Positions 48,390-59,577 of a stretch of 64,000 bases of DNA are shown in pieces. Numbering within the stretch: position 1 is the first letter of the stretch; every line of letters starts with the position of its first letter. Position numbers and translations under genes: made by a program. Source of the DNA: Margaritifera margaritifera (Eukaryota > Mollusca > Bivalvia > Unionida > Margaritiferidae); the NCBI GenBank assembly GCA_029931535.1, contig JAQPZY010001549.1, positions 912,501-976,500 on the forward strand. The letters run 5' to 3'. The notes under the pieces were generated by a model that worked only from the letters and a program-made list of their open reading frames with translations, ran no database searches and was not told the origin of the DNA.

Positions 48390-49400
48390 AAAGTGGAAGG
48401 ATTGACCTATAATTAGAAACAAAACTTTCTTACACATACATTTGCCTAAAGTTTGTATAAATCTAACCTTATCCTGTGGTATTGAAAGTAATACATCACA
48501 ACATAAGTAGACATTCAACTCAAACCATCTTCTACAATATGGAGCAGTGGAATGATTGTTAGCTGACAGGATGAATTTAGTAAAATTGGTCAAGAGGCCA
48601 TAATCTTTACATTCATATTTTGGTGGTAGCAGGGTAGGGGAAAACATAGCCACTCACCTTGACTTCAACATAATTGATCATGGATTTGATGGAAAAGTTT
48701 TCCACACATTCTAGTCCAGTATTAGCAGTTATCTATTTACACAGGAGAGGTAAACATGTGTAATTAGTTACTTTTGATGATGTTGATAAATTCTTGGTTC
48801 AACCACAATCAAAGGTCTCTAATCATTTTATTTTATAACTTTATTCCTAAAGTTTTTCTGCTGTAATATTAATTTTGAGGTTTATACCAAATAAAAAATT
48901 GCAGTAGCAATAGTTTTAAAAAAAATAATGCTTTTAGTTTATTAAACAAGATGCTAAAATGAATTGAAATAATTGTAATCATAAAATAATGAGTCACAAA
49001 GAAAAGATGAACAATAAATGTTGAGAGAAATTTGTCTTCTCTCACCCTCTACCCACTATCCAAATTTTCAGTGCATTGAAAATGAAGGTAAAAACAGATG
49101 AAAGGAGAAGCAGAAAAAGAGAAAGATGGACACTTTGAAATAAAGAACGTACAAGTGAAATGTAATGCACACTTTTGTATTATTGTAGTCTAAGTGTCTG
49201 ACATGACCTCATATATGATGTCATTGGCTGAGTGACATCAGAGACTTAAACAAAGCTGTTAGGTGAGCTATGAAATTTTAAATCATCCTTGTATTCACTC
49301 ATCAGAGTGATATAATATTTTGCAAAGACTGCTTCTAGCAATTTGGCCAATCAAAATTCAGCAAAATGACACTTCATTTAATGAAATGTGTTCTTTTCCA
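48390..49400. other. Non-coding intron stretch, nothing recognised
   Basis: AT-rich intron sequence before the first FN3 exon. Confidence 0.5.
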
Positions 49401-49401
49401 G

Positions 49402-49614
49402 TGAAACTTGTACCACCCTCTGCTCCAGAGGTGAAAAAGTTATCAGATTCTTCGGTGATGCTGAACTGGACTGTACCTGAGAACGATGGGTTAAAGATCA
49501 CATTTTTCCGCATCCAGTACAAAGAGCTTAGCCCAGAGAAGAGTAATTGGAAAACTGAGCATGATGAGATTCCAGGACACCTGCATATGTATGAAGTCCG
49601 AAGGCTTACTCCAG
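49402..49614 (+). CDS. ihog-like: Window exon 7: first part of FN3 domain 1
   Basis: A phase 1-1 exon of 213 nt (residues 313-382). The acceptor is TTCTTTTCCAG and the donor is GTTGGT. The peptide begins KLVPPSAPEVKKLSDSSVM, has the FN3 core tryptophan in LNWTVPENDGL, and continues ITFFRIQYKEL and NWKTEHDEIPG to RRLTPG. NDGL and FF.IQY correspond to the Ihog FN1 domain as I recall it, the module that contacts Hedgehog in a heparin-dependent way. There is one sequon (NWT). The domain is completed by the exon at 50062. Confidence 0.93.
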
Positions 49615-50061
49615 GTTGGTACAATAATTTTCACACTATAATTGGAAAAGTTTCATTTTTATTTTCATGGAGAAGAATTTCAATTTAAGACAATTGTACA
49701 AATTTCATTTTCAGACAATTGTACAAACATGTTCTGTTGAAGTGTCAATGAAAAAATGTTGGAACTCAATATACAAGAGATGCAGTTAAATATTTGAAGG
49801 TATGTTGGAATATTTTTGAACAAAAAGAATCAATTTGAAATGGGTTGTATTTTAATACTTTTTTAAAACAAAGATCATTCAAAGGTAGATGCAGTTATTA
49901 TTGGAATGTAGGGCACAGATGAAGTGTAACAAAATTTGTTTGGAGAAAAAATGCTGAAGAAATTAATATACAATGGTCCATTTTATTCACTGCAATGTTT
50001 AACTTGCATCAAGACAGTACTTTACAGCTGCTTGAATTTTTATCTATGTTTCTCTTTTCAG

Positions 50062-50252
50062 GTGGGACATACAAGTTTCGTATAGCAGCAGTTTATTCAA
50101 ACAATGATAACAAGCATGGTCCCAACTCCAGCAAATATGAGTTGAAGGTGGAACCAGCCAGCAAACCTCCACCCCCACAAACTGCACCTATCATTGTGGA
50201 GGTGATCGAGATCGAACATGAAAATAAATATGCATTGAATGTGGTGTGGCAG
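50062..50252 (+). CDS. ihog-like: Window exon 8: end of FN3 domain 1, start of FN3 domain 2
   Basis: An exon of 191 nt (residues 384-446), phase 1 in and phase 0 out. The acceptor is TCTCTTTTCAG and the donor is GTACAA. The peptide GTYKFRIAAVYSNNDNK is the F-G region of FN1, and YSNNDNK is identical to the Ihog motif I recall. A sequon (NSS) follows, then a Pro-rich linker (SKPPPPQTAP), then the A-B strands of FN2 (IIVEVIEIEHENKYALNVVW) ending at the core tryptophan. The change from phase 1 to phase 0 inside FN2 is confirmed by the next exon. Confidence 0.93.
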
Positions 50253-50456
50253 GTACAACATTTTTATCTGCTTATCATACTACAACAAACCAGTCAATTT
50301 CTTTATTTTGCATGCTCTCGATAAGTTAATTTGATAGGTCATATTTTTCTGGACTTATCTATTTGTGCTTTTGTATATCAAAACACACAATCATTTTGTT
50401 GCTTATAAAATCATTATCATTAGTGGTATGTTCAACAAATTCTCCATCGCATTTTT

Positions 50457-50750
50457 AGCTCTGCTGGTCATAGACTTGAAGAGCTTTTGTGATGCGCTTT
50501 CATATGGCATCTATTAGCTTAAGTTTGTTATCACTACTCCACCTAAACCACTGGGAGGATTGCCACCAAACTTTACAGACACATTAATCCCAAAGCCTAG
50601 TTGGTCCTCAATGAAAATTGTGTCACTCGGACATTTAGTATGGCCACCACAGCAGCCATTTAGAAAATTTTGCAATCTCTGCTGATCCTAAATGGATGGA
50701 CATATCGGGGTTTTCAGTAAAGACTTCTCATACTGTCTAGTTGGTCCTAA
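50457..50750 (+). mobile_element. Compound interspersed repeat, 5' fragment
   Basis: It starts AGCTCTGCTGGTCATAGACT..GAAGAGCT, then GTTATCACTACTCC, TAGTTGGTCCT and GGCCACCACAGCAGCCAT, like the head of the 13362 and 19989 copies, and stops after two units. Confidence 0.75.
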
Positions 50751-50920
50751 GAAAGGCAGAAGAAAATGATGTAACTGATTATCATTGTATAAAGTCAGAT
50801 TATTTAGGCTCAAAATACTGACAAAGTTACAGTAAATGTATGATCTCACACTATACAGGATTTGTTTTGTATGGCCTTGTCCAGTTGAATAATTATAGTA
50901 TAGTGTTTATTTTGTAATAT

Positions 50921-51640
50921 TCAGATAAGACTTTTTAACATTGCCCTCCATCATACGTAAGATAAGACTTTTTAGCATCGCCCTCCATCATACGTAAGAT
51001 AAGACTTTTTAACATCGCCCTCCATCATACGTAAGATAAGACTTTTTAACATCACCCTCCATCATACGTAAGATAAGACTTTTTAGCATCGCCCTCCATC
51101 ATACATAAGATAAGACTTTTTAACATCGCCCTCCTTCATACCTAAGATAAGACTTTTTAGCATCGCCCTCCATCATACATAAGATAAGACTTTTTAACAT
51201 CGCCCTCCATCATACGTAAGATAAGACTTTTGAGCATCGCCCTCCATCATACGTAAGATAAGACTTTTTAACATTGCCCTTGATCAGACATCAGATGAGT
51301 CCTTTTGATTTTGCCCTCGATCAGACATCAGATAAGGCCTTTTGATTTTGCCCTCCATGAGACATAATATAAGGCCTTTTGATTTTGCCCTCCATGAGAC
51401 ATAATATAAGGCCTTTTGATCTTGCCCTCGATCAGACATCATATAAGGTCTTTTGATCATGCCCTCGATCATACATCAGATAAGACCTTTTGATCTTGTC
51501 CTCCATCAGACATCAGATAAGGCCTTTTGATCTTCACTCCATCAGAAATCAGATAAAGCCTTTAGATCTTGCCCTCCATAAGACATCAGATAAGGCTTTT
51601 TGATTTTGCCCTCCATTAGACATCAGATAAGAATATTTGA
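50921..51640 (+). repeat. Tandem repeat, 37 bp x about 19, two subfamilies
   Basis: The first block unit is AGATAAGACTTTTTAACATC plus GCCCTCCATCATACGTA. From about 51280 it becomes AGATAAGGCCTTTTGATTTT plus GCCCTCCATGAGACATA. Minus-strand frames inside are artefacts. Confidence 0.93.
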
Positions 51641-51744
51641 CATACCACTCAATCAGGCTTGCACAAAGCAAGTCTTTTTAGCTCGAAAAGTATCCCAGAA
51701 AAATCTGATTTCAGTAAAACCCACTTATCAAAGTTTTCTTTACG

Positions 51745-52320
51745 CACAAGCCTCTTATTGCAAGTCATCTCTTGATACAAGTCATCTCTTGTTAAAAATC
51801 ATCTCTTGATACAAGTCATCTCTTGATAAAAGTCATCTCTTGATAAAGCCACCTCTTAATACAAGTCATCTCTTGATACAAGTCATCTCTTGATATAACT
51901 CATCTCGTGATAAAAGCCATCTCTTAATACAGTCATCTCTTGATAAAAGCCATCTCATAATACAAGTCATCTCTTGATACAAGTCATCTCTTGATACAAG
52001 TCATCTCTTGATACAAGTCATCTCATAATACAAGTCATCTCTTGATACAAGTCATCTCCTGATGCAAGTCATCTCTTGATAAAAGCCACCTCTTAATACA
52101 AGTCATCTCTTTGATACAAGCCACCTCTTAATACAAGTCATCTCTTGATACAAGTCATCTCTTGATAAAAGCCATCTCTTAATACAAGTCATCTCTTGAT
52201 AAAAGCCATCTCTTGATACAATCCACCTCTTGATAAAAAGCCATCTCTTGATTCAATCCATCTCTTGACATAAGCCACATCTGGATTAAAAAAATATCTC
52301 TTGATAAAAAGCCACTTTTC
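51745..52320 (+). repeat. Tandem repeat, 17 bp x about 33
   Basis: Unit CATCTCTTGATACAAGT with AAAAGC and TAATAC variants that alternate in higher-order groups of 34 or 51 bp. Confidence 0.93.
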
Positions 52321-52361
52321 TCTGCATTAGAGTCAAGGGAAGCCTGCCTTAATGGGCACCT

Positions 52362-52445
52362 CCACATACTGTACAAACACAGATTATCAAATCAATCAAC
52401 ATCCCACACACTGTACAAACACAGATTATCAAATCAATCAACATC
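52362..52445. repeat. Tandem repeat, about 41 bp x 2
   Basis: Two copies of ACTGTACAAACACAGATTAT plus CAAATCAATCAACATC. Confidence 0.9.
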
Positions 52446-52969
52446 TATTTAATAGGGTTAACATCAGTCACATTTTTTAAAGATGTGAGGAACAAATTGT
52501 GAGTATTTTATCCATTTATCTTCATAAAACAAAACATCATATTTGTACAATTTTAGCCAAACATCCAGCTTTCAGAATTGTATCTTTCAGTAATCAGAGT
52601 TGGGCATTTAACTGAGTATTTAATGTAAAAATATTTCAGAATTGATTTCACTGTATAAATGTCACTTTATCAGTTTTACTATGAAAACAGAGATTACCCC
52701 TAAATAAATCGCAGACTGATTGTATGACAGCTAAATCTCTTCCATGTGCATAGATGTAAGACTCGCTTTCAGAGATTACTTCATTTTCATTCTTTCATGT
52801 GTTCATATAATGCACATAATACTTTGTTAATGTCAGTCATATGACATTATGATAATACTACTACTGCATCATACATTGAAATTTATAAAAACTACTATAT
52901 GTATTGTGAAAGTGGTTTGAAGACAAAATAAATGAAACAATCTTTGAGAGCAATTCTTGTATCTATGTA

Positions 52970-53100
52970 CCGTATATACTCGCATATAAGCCAGATCCAA
53001 ATGCAAACAACATAGACCCTGATCTACTGTCACATAATGTGCCGGCAGATCAGGGTCTGTGTTGTTTGTTCTACTGATTAGTCCTTACAAACTGCATAGA
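52970..53100 (+). mobile_element. Palindromic MITE, copy 13 (truncated)
   Basis: Left end CCGTATATACTCGCATATAA, first hairpin and spacer are intact. The element stops abruptly at CAAACTGCATAGA in the left arm of the second hairpin. Confidence 0.9.
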
Positions 53101-53334
53101 TCAATTTTGAAATACATGTTTACACTAAGTGCTCAATTGATCACAGAAGAACATAATTCTGAAAGTTGGATGTTTGGCTAAAAGCTTTGTAATCATGGTG
53201 TATTGAGGGTGTGTTGTTTAGAGACAGTACACTGTAAATCAACAAAATGCTCATAACCTGTTCCTCACATCTTTAAAATATGTGAGTGATGTTGACCGTA
53301 TCAGACAGACATTTACTAAAATGATAATGTGTTA

Positions 53335-54540
53335 TCATCCAATTAGCTGCCACTACTTAAAATAAAAAACCTTTAAACAACTTCTCGAAAAACAGCACAA
53401 CAGAATTTAATGAAATTTTCCAAAAGCATGCTGACATGAAGATCTTTCAAATTTGTCTAAATTATGCTGATTCTTCATCAGATATGGCTGCCAATTTAAC
53501 CCAAAGCATGTTGGTATGAAGATATTTCATATTAATTCAAATTATGCTGATTCTTCATTAGATGTGGCTGCCATTACAAAATATAGAACAATCTTTAAAT
53601 GACTTTCTCAAAAACTGTTGAACAAAATATGACCAAATTTAAAAGATAGCAGCATGAAGGCTTTTCAAATTCTTACAAATAATGCTGGTCTGCCAGCAAA
53701 TATGGCCACCATTACTAAAAACAGAAAACCTTTACATGACCTCTTTTCAAAAGCCGCTGAACAGAAATTGACCAAATTCAACAGAAAGCATCCTGGCCTG
53801 AAGGCTTTTGAAGTTTATACAAACGATTCTGATCTGCCTTTAGAGATGATCACTGTTACAAAAAATAGAAAAACGTTAAAACTTCTCAAAAACTGCTGTG
53901 CAGAATTTGACCAAATCAAACAGAAAGCATCCTAATATAATGCTTTTAAAATTTGTACAAATTATGCCAATCTGCCATCAAATATGGCCACCATTACTAA
54001 AAACAGAAAAACATTTAAGCAACTTCTCAAAAAGCACACAACAGAATTTGACCAGATTTGACAGAAAGCATTCTGGCATGAAGCAAGTTCTTGTTTCTAG
54101 AAATGTTTAAATAATTTCTCAAAAATCACTTGACAGAATTTGACCAAATCTGACATAAAGCATTCTGACATCAAAGCCTTTCAAGTTTCTACCAATAAAT
54201 ATAGTTGGTATTGCTAAAAACTTATAAAAAAAACTTTTTAACAACTTCTCAAATAAAGCTTGACCAAACTTGACACAAAGCATCCTAGCTTGAAGTCCTT
54301 TCAAATTTATACAACTGATGCTGACTCACCATCTATTATAGCTGCTGGTACTTAAAATAGAAAAATATTTAAACTACTTTGTCAACAAAAAAAAGAAACT
54401 GCTCAACGAGATTTGACCAACTTTGATACAAAGGATTCTTAAATAAGGTCTTTATGTCAGGATGCTTTCAATATTGTACAAATTATGCTGATGTGCCTTC
54501 ATATAAAGATACAAAAACTAAAAACAACTTGAAACAGTTG
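53335..54540 (+). repeat. Degenerate tandem repeat, about 140 bp x 8
   Basis: Units share AACTTCTCAAAAACTGCT, ACAGAATTTGACCAAATT, GACAGAAAGCATCCTGGC, AAGGCTTTTCAAATTT and CCATTACTAAAAACAGAAAA. Open frames at 53654-53935 and 53898-54110 follow the repeat and are not genes. Confidence 0.85.
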
Positions 54541-54816
54541 TTTTCATAACATTTGCAATCAACAGCATTTGAAGGAATTCCTAAAGATAGCATTGTACTG
54601 ACCCAGTTTTCTTGGCCAATTGCTCTTTCATTTGACAGTCAAGCAAATGTCAGCCAGGTGAGCAATCATAGGCTCTTGTTTATGATCTTGCACCCTGCAT
54701 TGAAGGCTGCATCTTGTGATACCACTTTTAATTGTAGAAGGGGCAAGCACATAATAAATCCAGTCAAATTTATATTGTAACTCAACCAATCTCACAAAAA
54801 ATATTTTATTTTGCAG

Positions 54817-55036
54817 TACAAGACATCTGAGACCTCTCCTATTGAAGGATTCTTCATTTACATTAAGCCTTACCACTCTTCTGAGGAGTACAAACAGCAT
54901 ATGCTGCTAGGTCCAAATTTGAGGGGACATATGTTGAAAGATCTTTCCCCAGACACCGAGTACAGCATTAGGATGCAAAGTTTCAACACAGCTGGATCTA
55001 GCGAGTTCAGTAATACTGTTGTCAAGCGAACACTAG
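54817..55036 (+). CDS. ihog-like: Window exon 9: rest of FN3 domain 2
   Basis: An exon of 220 nt (residues 447-519), phase 0 in and phase 1 out. The acceptor is TTATTTTGCAG and the donor is GTAAGT. The peptide has SPIEGFFIYIKPY, then EEYKQHMLLG, then the FN3 tyrosine-corner region LSPDTEYSIRMQSFN and AGSSEFSN, ending VVKRTL. This is the pattern of the membrane-proximal FN3 of Ihog and of CDON/BOC. It contacts Patched in Ihog, and the equivalent CDON/BOC domain binds Hedgehog with calcium. Only two FN3 domains precede the membrane here, and no exon for a middle FN3 was seen in the 4.6-kb intron before this one. Confidence 0.93.
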
Positions 55037-55397
55037 GTAAGTCGGATTGTATTGTAGTATGGTCTCTGTACATGGTTCTTGTGTATTTACAAGTCCCATG
55101 TGTCAGTGCAGAAGATTAGTGTGAAATTCCACTGGGGTTCAGCTTGTATAATTGGAATTGCATGAATATACAGTGACCCTTGCTTCATACAAAAAGTATT
55201 TATTTTGAACATATTTTGACCTAATAAAATATTTCCTCGTTGGACCTGAAGAGATGTGACAACAAATACATAAACTTGTCTCAAAAAAAGAAAGAAACAA
55301 CAATATTCATATGTGCCCAGAATTATTTGTTATAAATAGGGACTACTATAAACAATAAACGCAGGATATAATGATACTGAAAGACTTGGAAATTGTA

Positions 55398-56528
55398 CAG
55401 TGGTCCCCTCTTACAAGGCCACCCCTTCTGCAGCAGGAAAGTGGCCTTATAAGAGGGGTGGATTTTCTAGAGGGGGATCACACAGTTGTGATTAATAACT
55501 ACATATAAAGTATAAAAGGTATAACTAATTTTTATATATTTAATATTTTCATTTAAAAATCACAGGAATATTATCTGGTTATGGACTTAATGTGATAAAA
55601 CTAATATCAGTGTTATTTAACATTTTTAAAAATATGAATAATCATGAATCATGGTGCAAAACACCTTGTTGGTAAATTTTGGGCACAAACATTTGGTTGT
55701 AACTATCCCTGTACATCCGTCGATTCCGTCTTCCCACTCACTGCAGTTCAATGTATATTGACGATGTTTATTTGAATCTTTCTGACATAAAATTTCTCAG
55801 TAGTGATCAAAGGACTCTCCCTCTTTTTGCTTAATCTAATTGCTTTCACTTTTTCTTCTAAACTGATAATGTCTGACGACATTTTGCGACAACTTATTCC
55901 TTTGTGGGCAATATGTGGATATCACACAAGATGCACAGTGTTTGCAAAGGAAGTGAGTCTGTCACGTGATTGACTTTTTATTCTCTTCCAGTCTGGTACC
56001 CGGTTAAGTACATTTCATAATGTAAGAAAGGGAAACCTGAAAAGCTAACATACCATTTTACTATCTGGCGACCAGATGTCACACTGACATGAGCTGAACA
56101 AGACTGTGCTTCTCAGCAGTTAGCTTTTGTCATCTTGATAATTAACTGTGGTAATAATAGCTAGTAATTATCAAAGTGACAAAAGCTAACATCTAAGGAA
56201 CACATGGCAGTAAGGATAATCGGATTACTTACCTCTTTGTATGGATTAAAGTTATTTTATTGGCATGTTGGAACAAATGTCAATGTGTTCCATTTTGAGA
56301 AATTAACAAATCTTAGCAAGATTTTAATCTGTAAACAACCATTATGTAGCCGCTCGCAAGGGGTAAATGTGACCGTTTTTGCACTAAAATGCTGGCCGCT
56401 GGTCGCGTTAGGGGGGTGGCTGTCTTTGAGGGGTATTTTTTAACACAAACTCGTTGGTGCCAAGGGATTGTGGCCATATAAAACGGGTGGCTGCTGGTCA
56501 GGGGGGCCATTCAAGAGGCGGACCACTG
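55398..56528. mobile_element. Tigger-like non-autonomous element (1.13 kb)
   Basis: TIRs CAGTGGTCCCCTCTTACAAG and, inverted on the right, CAGTGGTCCGCCTCTTGAAT, with TA target sites at 55396-55397 and 56529-56530. Sub-terminal inverted copies (GTGGCCTTATAAGAGGGG) lie inside. No transposase frame. It lies between the second FN3 exon and the transmembrane exon. Confidence 0.7.
56118..56187. repeat. Perfect-stem hairpin inside the Tigger-like element
   Basis: AGTTAGCTTTTGTCATCTTG and its near-exact inverse (CAAAGTGACAAAAGCTAAC) are joined by GATAATTA...TAATTATC. About 28 paired bases. Confidence 0.75.
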
Positions 56529-56727
56529 TATTGATGTATCTGAATATTATCCTAACAAATGATGCATGTTGTAAAAGAAAGTGGGCAGAACCTTGCAATA
56601 ACCAATATGTCATTCTTGCATTATTGTTGTAAGCAGAGTTCACTCTATTGATTTCAACTATGATCTCTTGATAATTTTAGCTTTGAGTGATTAAGGAGCA
56701 TTAATGTTTCTATTTTGTACATTGCAG

Positions 56728-57003
56728 GTACTTCAGGTAAACTGAACCACATCCCACCTATTCGGCAACCAGACCCACCAAAGACAGGGTCCAACTCCAA
56801 TGAGATCCTCAGTTCAGTCCCCACATCTACCACACGGCCAAACCCAGAAGAAACAAATGAGCAGCCAGCCAAGACAGGGACACAGACCAGTAGTGAGATG
56901 TTGTACATGATCCTTGGCATTGTGCTGGGAGTCATGATGTTTCTACTCATTATTTTCATGTTCATGTGCTGGTGGAAGCAACGCCAACAGCGACGGATGA
57001 TGG
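56728..57003 (+). CDS. ihog-like: Window exon 10: stalk and transmembrane helix
   Basis: A phase 1-1 exon of 276 nt (residues 521-611). The acceptor is GTACATTGCAG; a second AG nine bases later could drop three codons in frame. A Pro/Ser/Thr-rich stalk (IPPIRQPDPPKTG, VPTSTTRPNPEE) leads to a single hydrophobic helix at about residues 577-602 (MLYMILGIVLGVMMFLLIIF and on to CWW). A basic stop-transfer cluster KQRQQRR follows, giving type I topology with the tail inside. The donor is GTATGG. If the intron is retained, translation adds GMEDFT and stops at 57023. Confidence 0.92.
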
Positions 57004-57366
57004 GTATGGAAGACTTTACTTAAATGGATGCCACTTCTTCGGACTTTTAGATCAGATATGCAAAAAAAAAGTTTACCCAGACTACTCGACTCATTCTGTA
57101 TAATTACTCACTTGTCTAGTCAACCAGTTGTCTGGGTTATAAAAAATACTTGTCTCCAAATGGGTCAAGACAGTCTGTGTTATACTGTATTTGAAATATC
57201 GGTTTCATTTGCTTATTTATTTAAACACCCAGTTATGCAGTTATGCAATTCTGATTTTCATACACCACATAAATATACACTTACAGTCACATCATTGATT
57301 GTTCTTGGTAGTCATTTTGTGGAAAGTGGCATATGCCTCAGAGACAATGTTTCTTGGGTTAATAAA
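57004..57366 (+). promoter_or_regulatory. Possible intronic 3' end for a tail-less isoform
   Basis: Reading through the donor after the transmembrane exon gives six codons (GMEDFT) and a TAA at 57021-57023. A canonical AATAAA lies at 57361-57366. A transcript ending here would encode the whole ectodomain and membrane helix with only a short cytoplasmic end. The stop and hexamer are seen in the sequence; use of this 3' end is inference. Confidence 0.3.
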
Positions 57367-57369
57367 TTC

Positions 57370-57705
57370 AGGGTTTTGAAGCAACTACGTACTTGTGGTA
57401 AGGAAGACAGCTATTGATTTTGGGGGTCAAAAGGTCAAAGGTCAAGGTCACTGAAAGAAGAACAGTGGTTTTAACACAATAGCATTAGCTCTTCATCAAA
57501 AACCTGGCTCCAACTTTGTGGGTGGCATGCACTTAGGGTAAGAAAGTAGTCTGTTGCTTTTTGTGTCAAAATTGGGCAAAGGGCAAAGTCAGTCTGACTG
57601 AATAAAGAAAAATGGTTTCTGAGCAAAACTTTGGGGATAGATTGCACTTAGGGTAAGAAAACAGCCGATGGATTTAGTGATCTAAAGTGCAAAGGTCAGT
57701 AAAAA
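57370..57705. repeat. Degenerate tandem repeat with GGTCAAAGGTCAAGGTCA
   Basis: Units of about 120-150 bp share GGCATGCACTTAGGGTAAGA, AAGTAGTCTGTTG or AACAGCCGATGG, and CAAAGGTCA. Related to 1550-1850. Confidence 0.65.
57432..57450 (+). promoter_or_regulatory. Second triple AGGTCA array (DR1 + DR0)
   Basis: AGGTCA at 57432-57437, 57439-57444 and 57445-57450, the same 19-base arrangement as at 1661-1679. Located in the intron after the transmembrane exon. Confidence 0.35.
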
Positions 57706-57709
57706 AAAA

Positions 57710-58611
57710 AAAATTATTATATCTGTACATAAAGTTTAGTTCAAGACCACATACCTTCATCAAACAGTGCTTGCTAGTCTGTGAATTGATAAATATGTAA
57801 TTATAATTTTCAAAAGAAAAAGTATTGATTTTTAGAGAACTTACCATAATTACACCAAATTATTTGTTATACTAAGTTTGCACATTTGTTCTGAGGTACG
57901 GTTGTCATTATTATGACTAGTTTTATACACTGAACATTTTGTATTGATAAGTAATCGAGTTATCTTGTGAACAAAAGTTCTCATTATCAAGTGTTAGGAA
58001 TTATATCGGTGTTGAAAATATCTGCAAAAAGTTCATCAGGAGATATTACAGATATGTCAGAGAAATGACAGTGGAAACAATTTGTTGCAGATAACTGCAC
58101 AGAAGGAAAATTTTTCAAAAATGATTTGTCGATTTTATCAAATATTGTCATGTGTTAACTATTAAATATTTGTGCCTAAAATTAATTGCTTTTCTTTTTT
58201 TATCCTTTCTCTTGTAAACCAAAATTAGCTTAGAGAGCAGTATGGGCTAAACTTGTATGCAAGGAAAAATCTCCAGCAAGTTTAACCAATCTCCAGCATT
58301 TTGGGGGCAAATCCCCAGCATTTGCTGGAGGGTTTATAATATAAATTGAATTATTATTGCAGTGTTTGAACAATCATTAAAAAATATATTTTTTTTTAGC
58401 AAGCATGACAAATTTGTGGCTCAAGCAGATAAACTTAATTTTTGACAAATATTTTGTTTCAACGCATGTGAAGCATCACTATATAATTTTATATGCACAT
58501 GATACTGATCAGAAATATTCAATAAATTCTCATAAACTCTAATTTATCAATAGTGTTTTGATGCTAAAGTCATTATGATTTTTTGTAATTCTTATTTGTT
58601 TCATTGCACAG
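57710..58611. other. Non-coding intron stretch
   Basis: AT-rich. It includes a short CTCCAGCA(A/T) repeat near 58270-58330 (AATCTCCAGCATTTTGGGGG). Nothing else recognised. Confidence 0.45.
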
Positions 58612-58838
58612 ATGCTATGAATGATGCTGTCCGTAACAAGTTCCAAGACCCATCCCAACACATCTACATGGACAGCTTGAGAAAGAAACATGTCAACGGA
58701 GGGATGGGGATGAATGGCATAAATGGCTTTGCACCCAATGGTCACATACCTCATAACTATCATAAAATGAACATTAATGTAAACCCTTTGTCAGAGATAG
58801 AGACAGCAAATATACAAGGGTTATCCAATACCTACCAG
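58612..58838 (+). CDS. ihog-like: Window exon 11: cytoplasmic tail, juxtamembrane part
   Basis: An exon of 227 nt (residues 613-687), phase 1 in and phase 0 out. The acceptor is TTTCATTGCACAG and the donor is GTGAGT. The peptide DAMNDAVRNKFQDPSQHIYM is followed by a Gly/Asn/Met-rich stretch (GGMGMNGINGF) and by HKMNINVNPLSEIE. The last resembles the I.LNPL motif I recall in the Ihog tail, which supports the family call beyond the ectodomain. No catalytic domain is present, as expected for this family. Confidence 0.88.
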
Positions 58839-58839
58839 G

Positions 58840-59575
58840 TGAGTTATAAAAATTCACTATTATTCAGGCTTCACACAATTTTGAAAAGTGCTTGAATTTT
58901 GGTGGTTACCTTGAAAAGTGCTTGAATTTGAGGTCGGCTCCAAAAAGTACTGAAAATATTCGGTAGTATTCAAAAAGTGCTAGAGTTTCTAAACAGATGC
59001 GTTTCATTGAAAACCATTAATTTAATAACATAAATATCAAGAAAGAAAATAAAAGATCCATGTAAAAAGTTAGAAACCCAATCTTCCTGAAATTTTAATT
59101 CCATGTTGGGTCGCTTACTTATTCAGTAAGACTTTCGTTTGGGTTGCTCATGTGCTCATTAGTAATCAGCCTCATTTGGGATTCAAACCACCTCATGATG
59201 TAAATGAACATATGCTGTGTTTAATGGGTCACAGAGGCTATTTAAAAATGTCTGTCCGGTTCTCTGTGATGAGAAGCATATTTTCAAACAAGATTGCCAT
59301 AAGCGCTGGACATCCTGAATATATGGTTAGCTCTAAAGTCCACACCATCTGTATAACTAGTGACTTGTAGAGCTAAAGTAACCACAGCTAGATCAGTGCT
59401 TTAAAGTCTCATTGCAGGAGTGAAAAGCCTGAAGAGAATGAAATAACAATAGGAATTCATTTATATTTAATTTAATTTTTGTCCTTGAAAAGTGCTTGAA
59501 TTTTCTGATGAAATATCTGTATAAACCATGTTAATGTTTCACCTGGCAGACAACATACAACATAATGCTGTTCTT
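58840..59575. other. Non-coding intron stretch
   Basis: Contains a short repeated phrase CCTTGAAAAGTGCTTGAATTT (58910 and 59484, with a variant at 58878). No exon recognised. Confidence 0.45.
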
Positions 59576-59577
59576 AT

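Noticed and set aside
51284..51472. Minus-strand frame with repeated KRPYMMSDRGQ-like units
   Set aside because: Antisense reading of the 37-bp tandem repeat.
53654..54110. Two overlapping open frames with repeated NRKHP and TKNRK peptides
   Set aside because: They follow the 140-bp tandem repeat, and the repeated peptides reflect the DNA period, not a protein.
57028..57417. 129-codon plus-strand open frame just after the transmembrane exon
   Set aside because: It is out of frame with the gene, lies in the intron and its end enters a degenerate repeat. The next real exon is at 58612.
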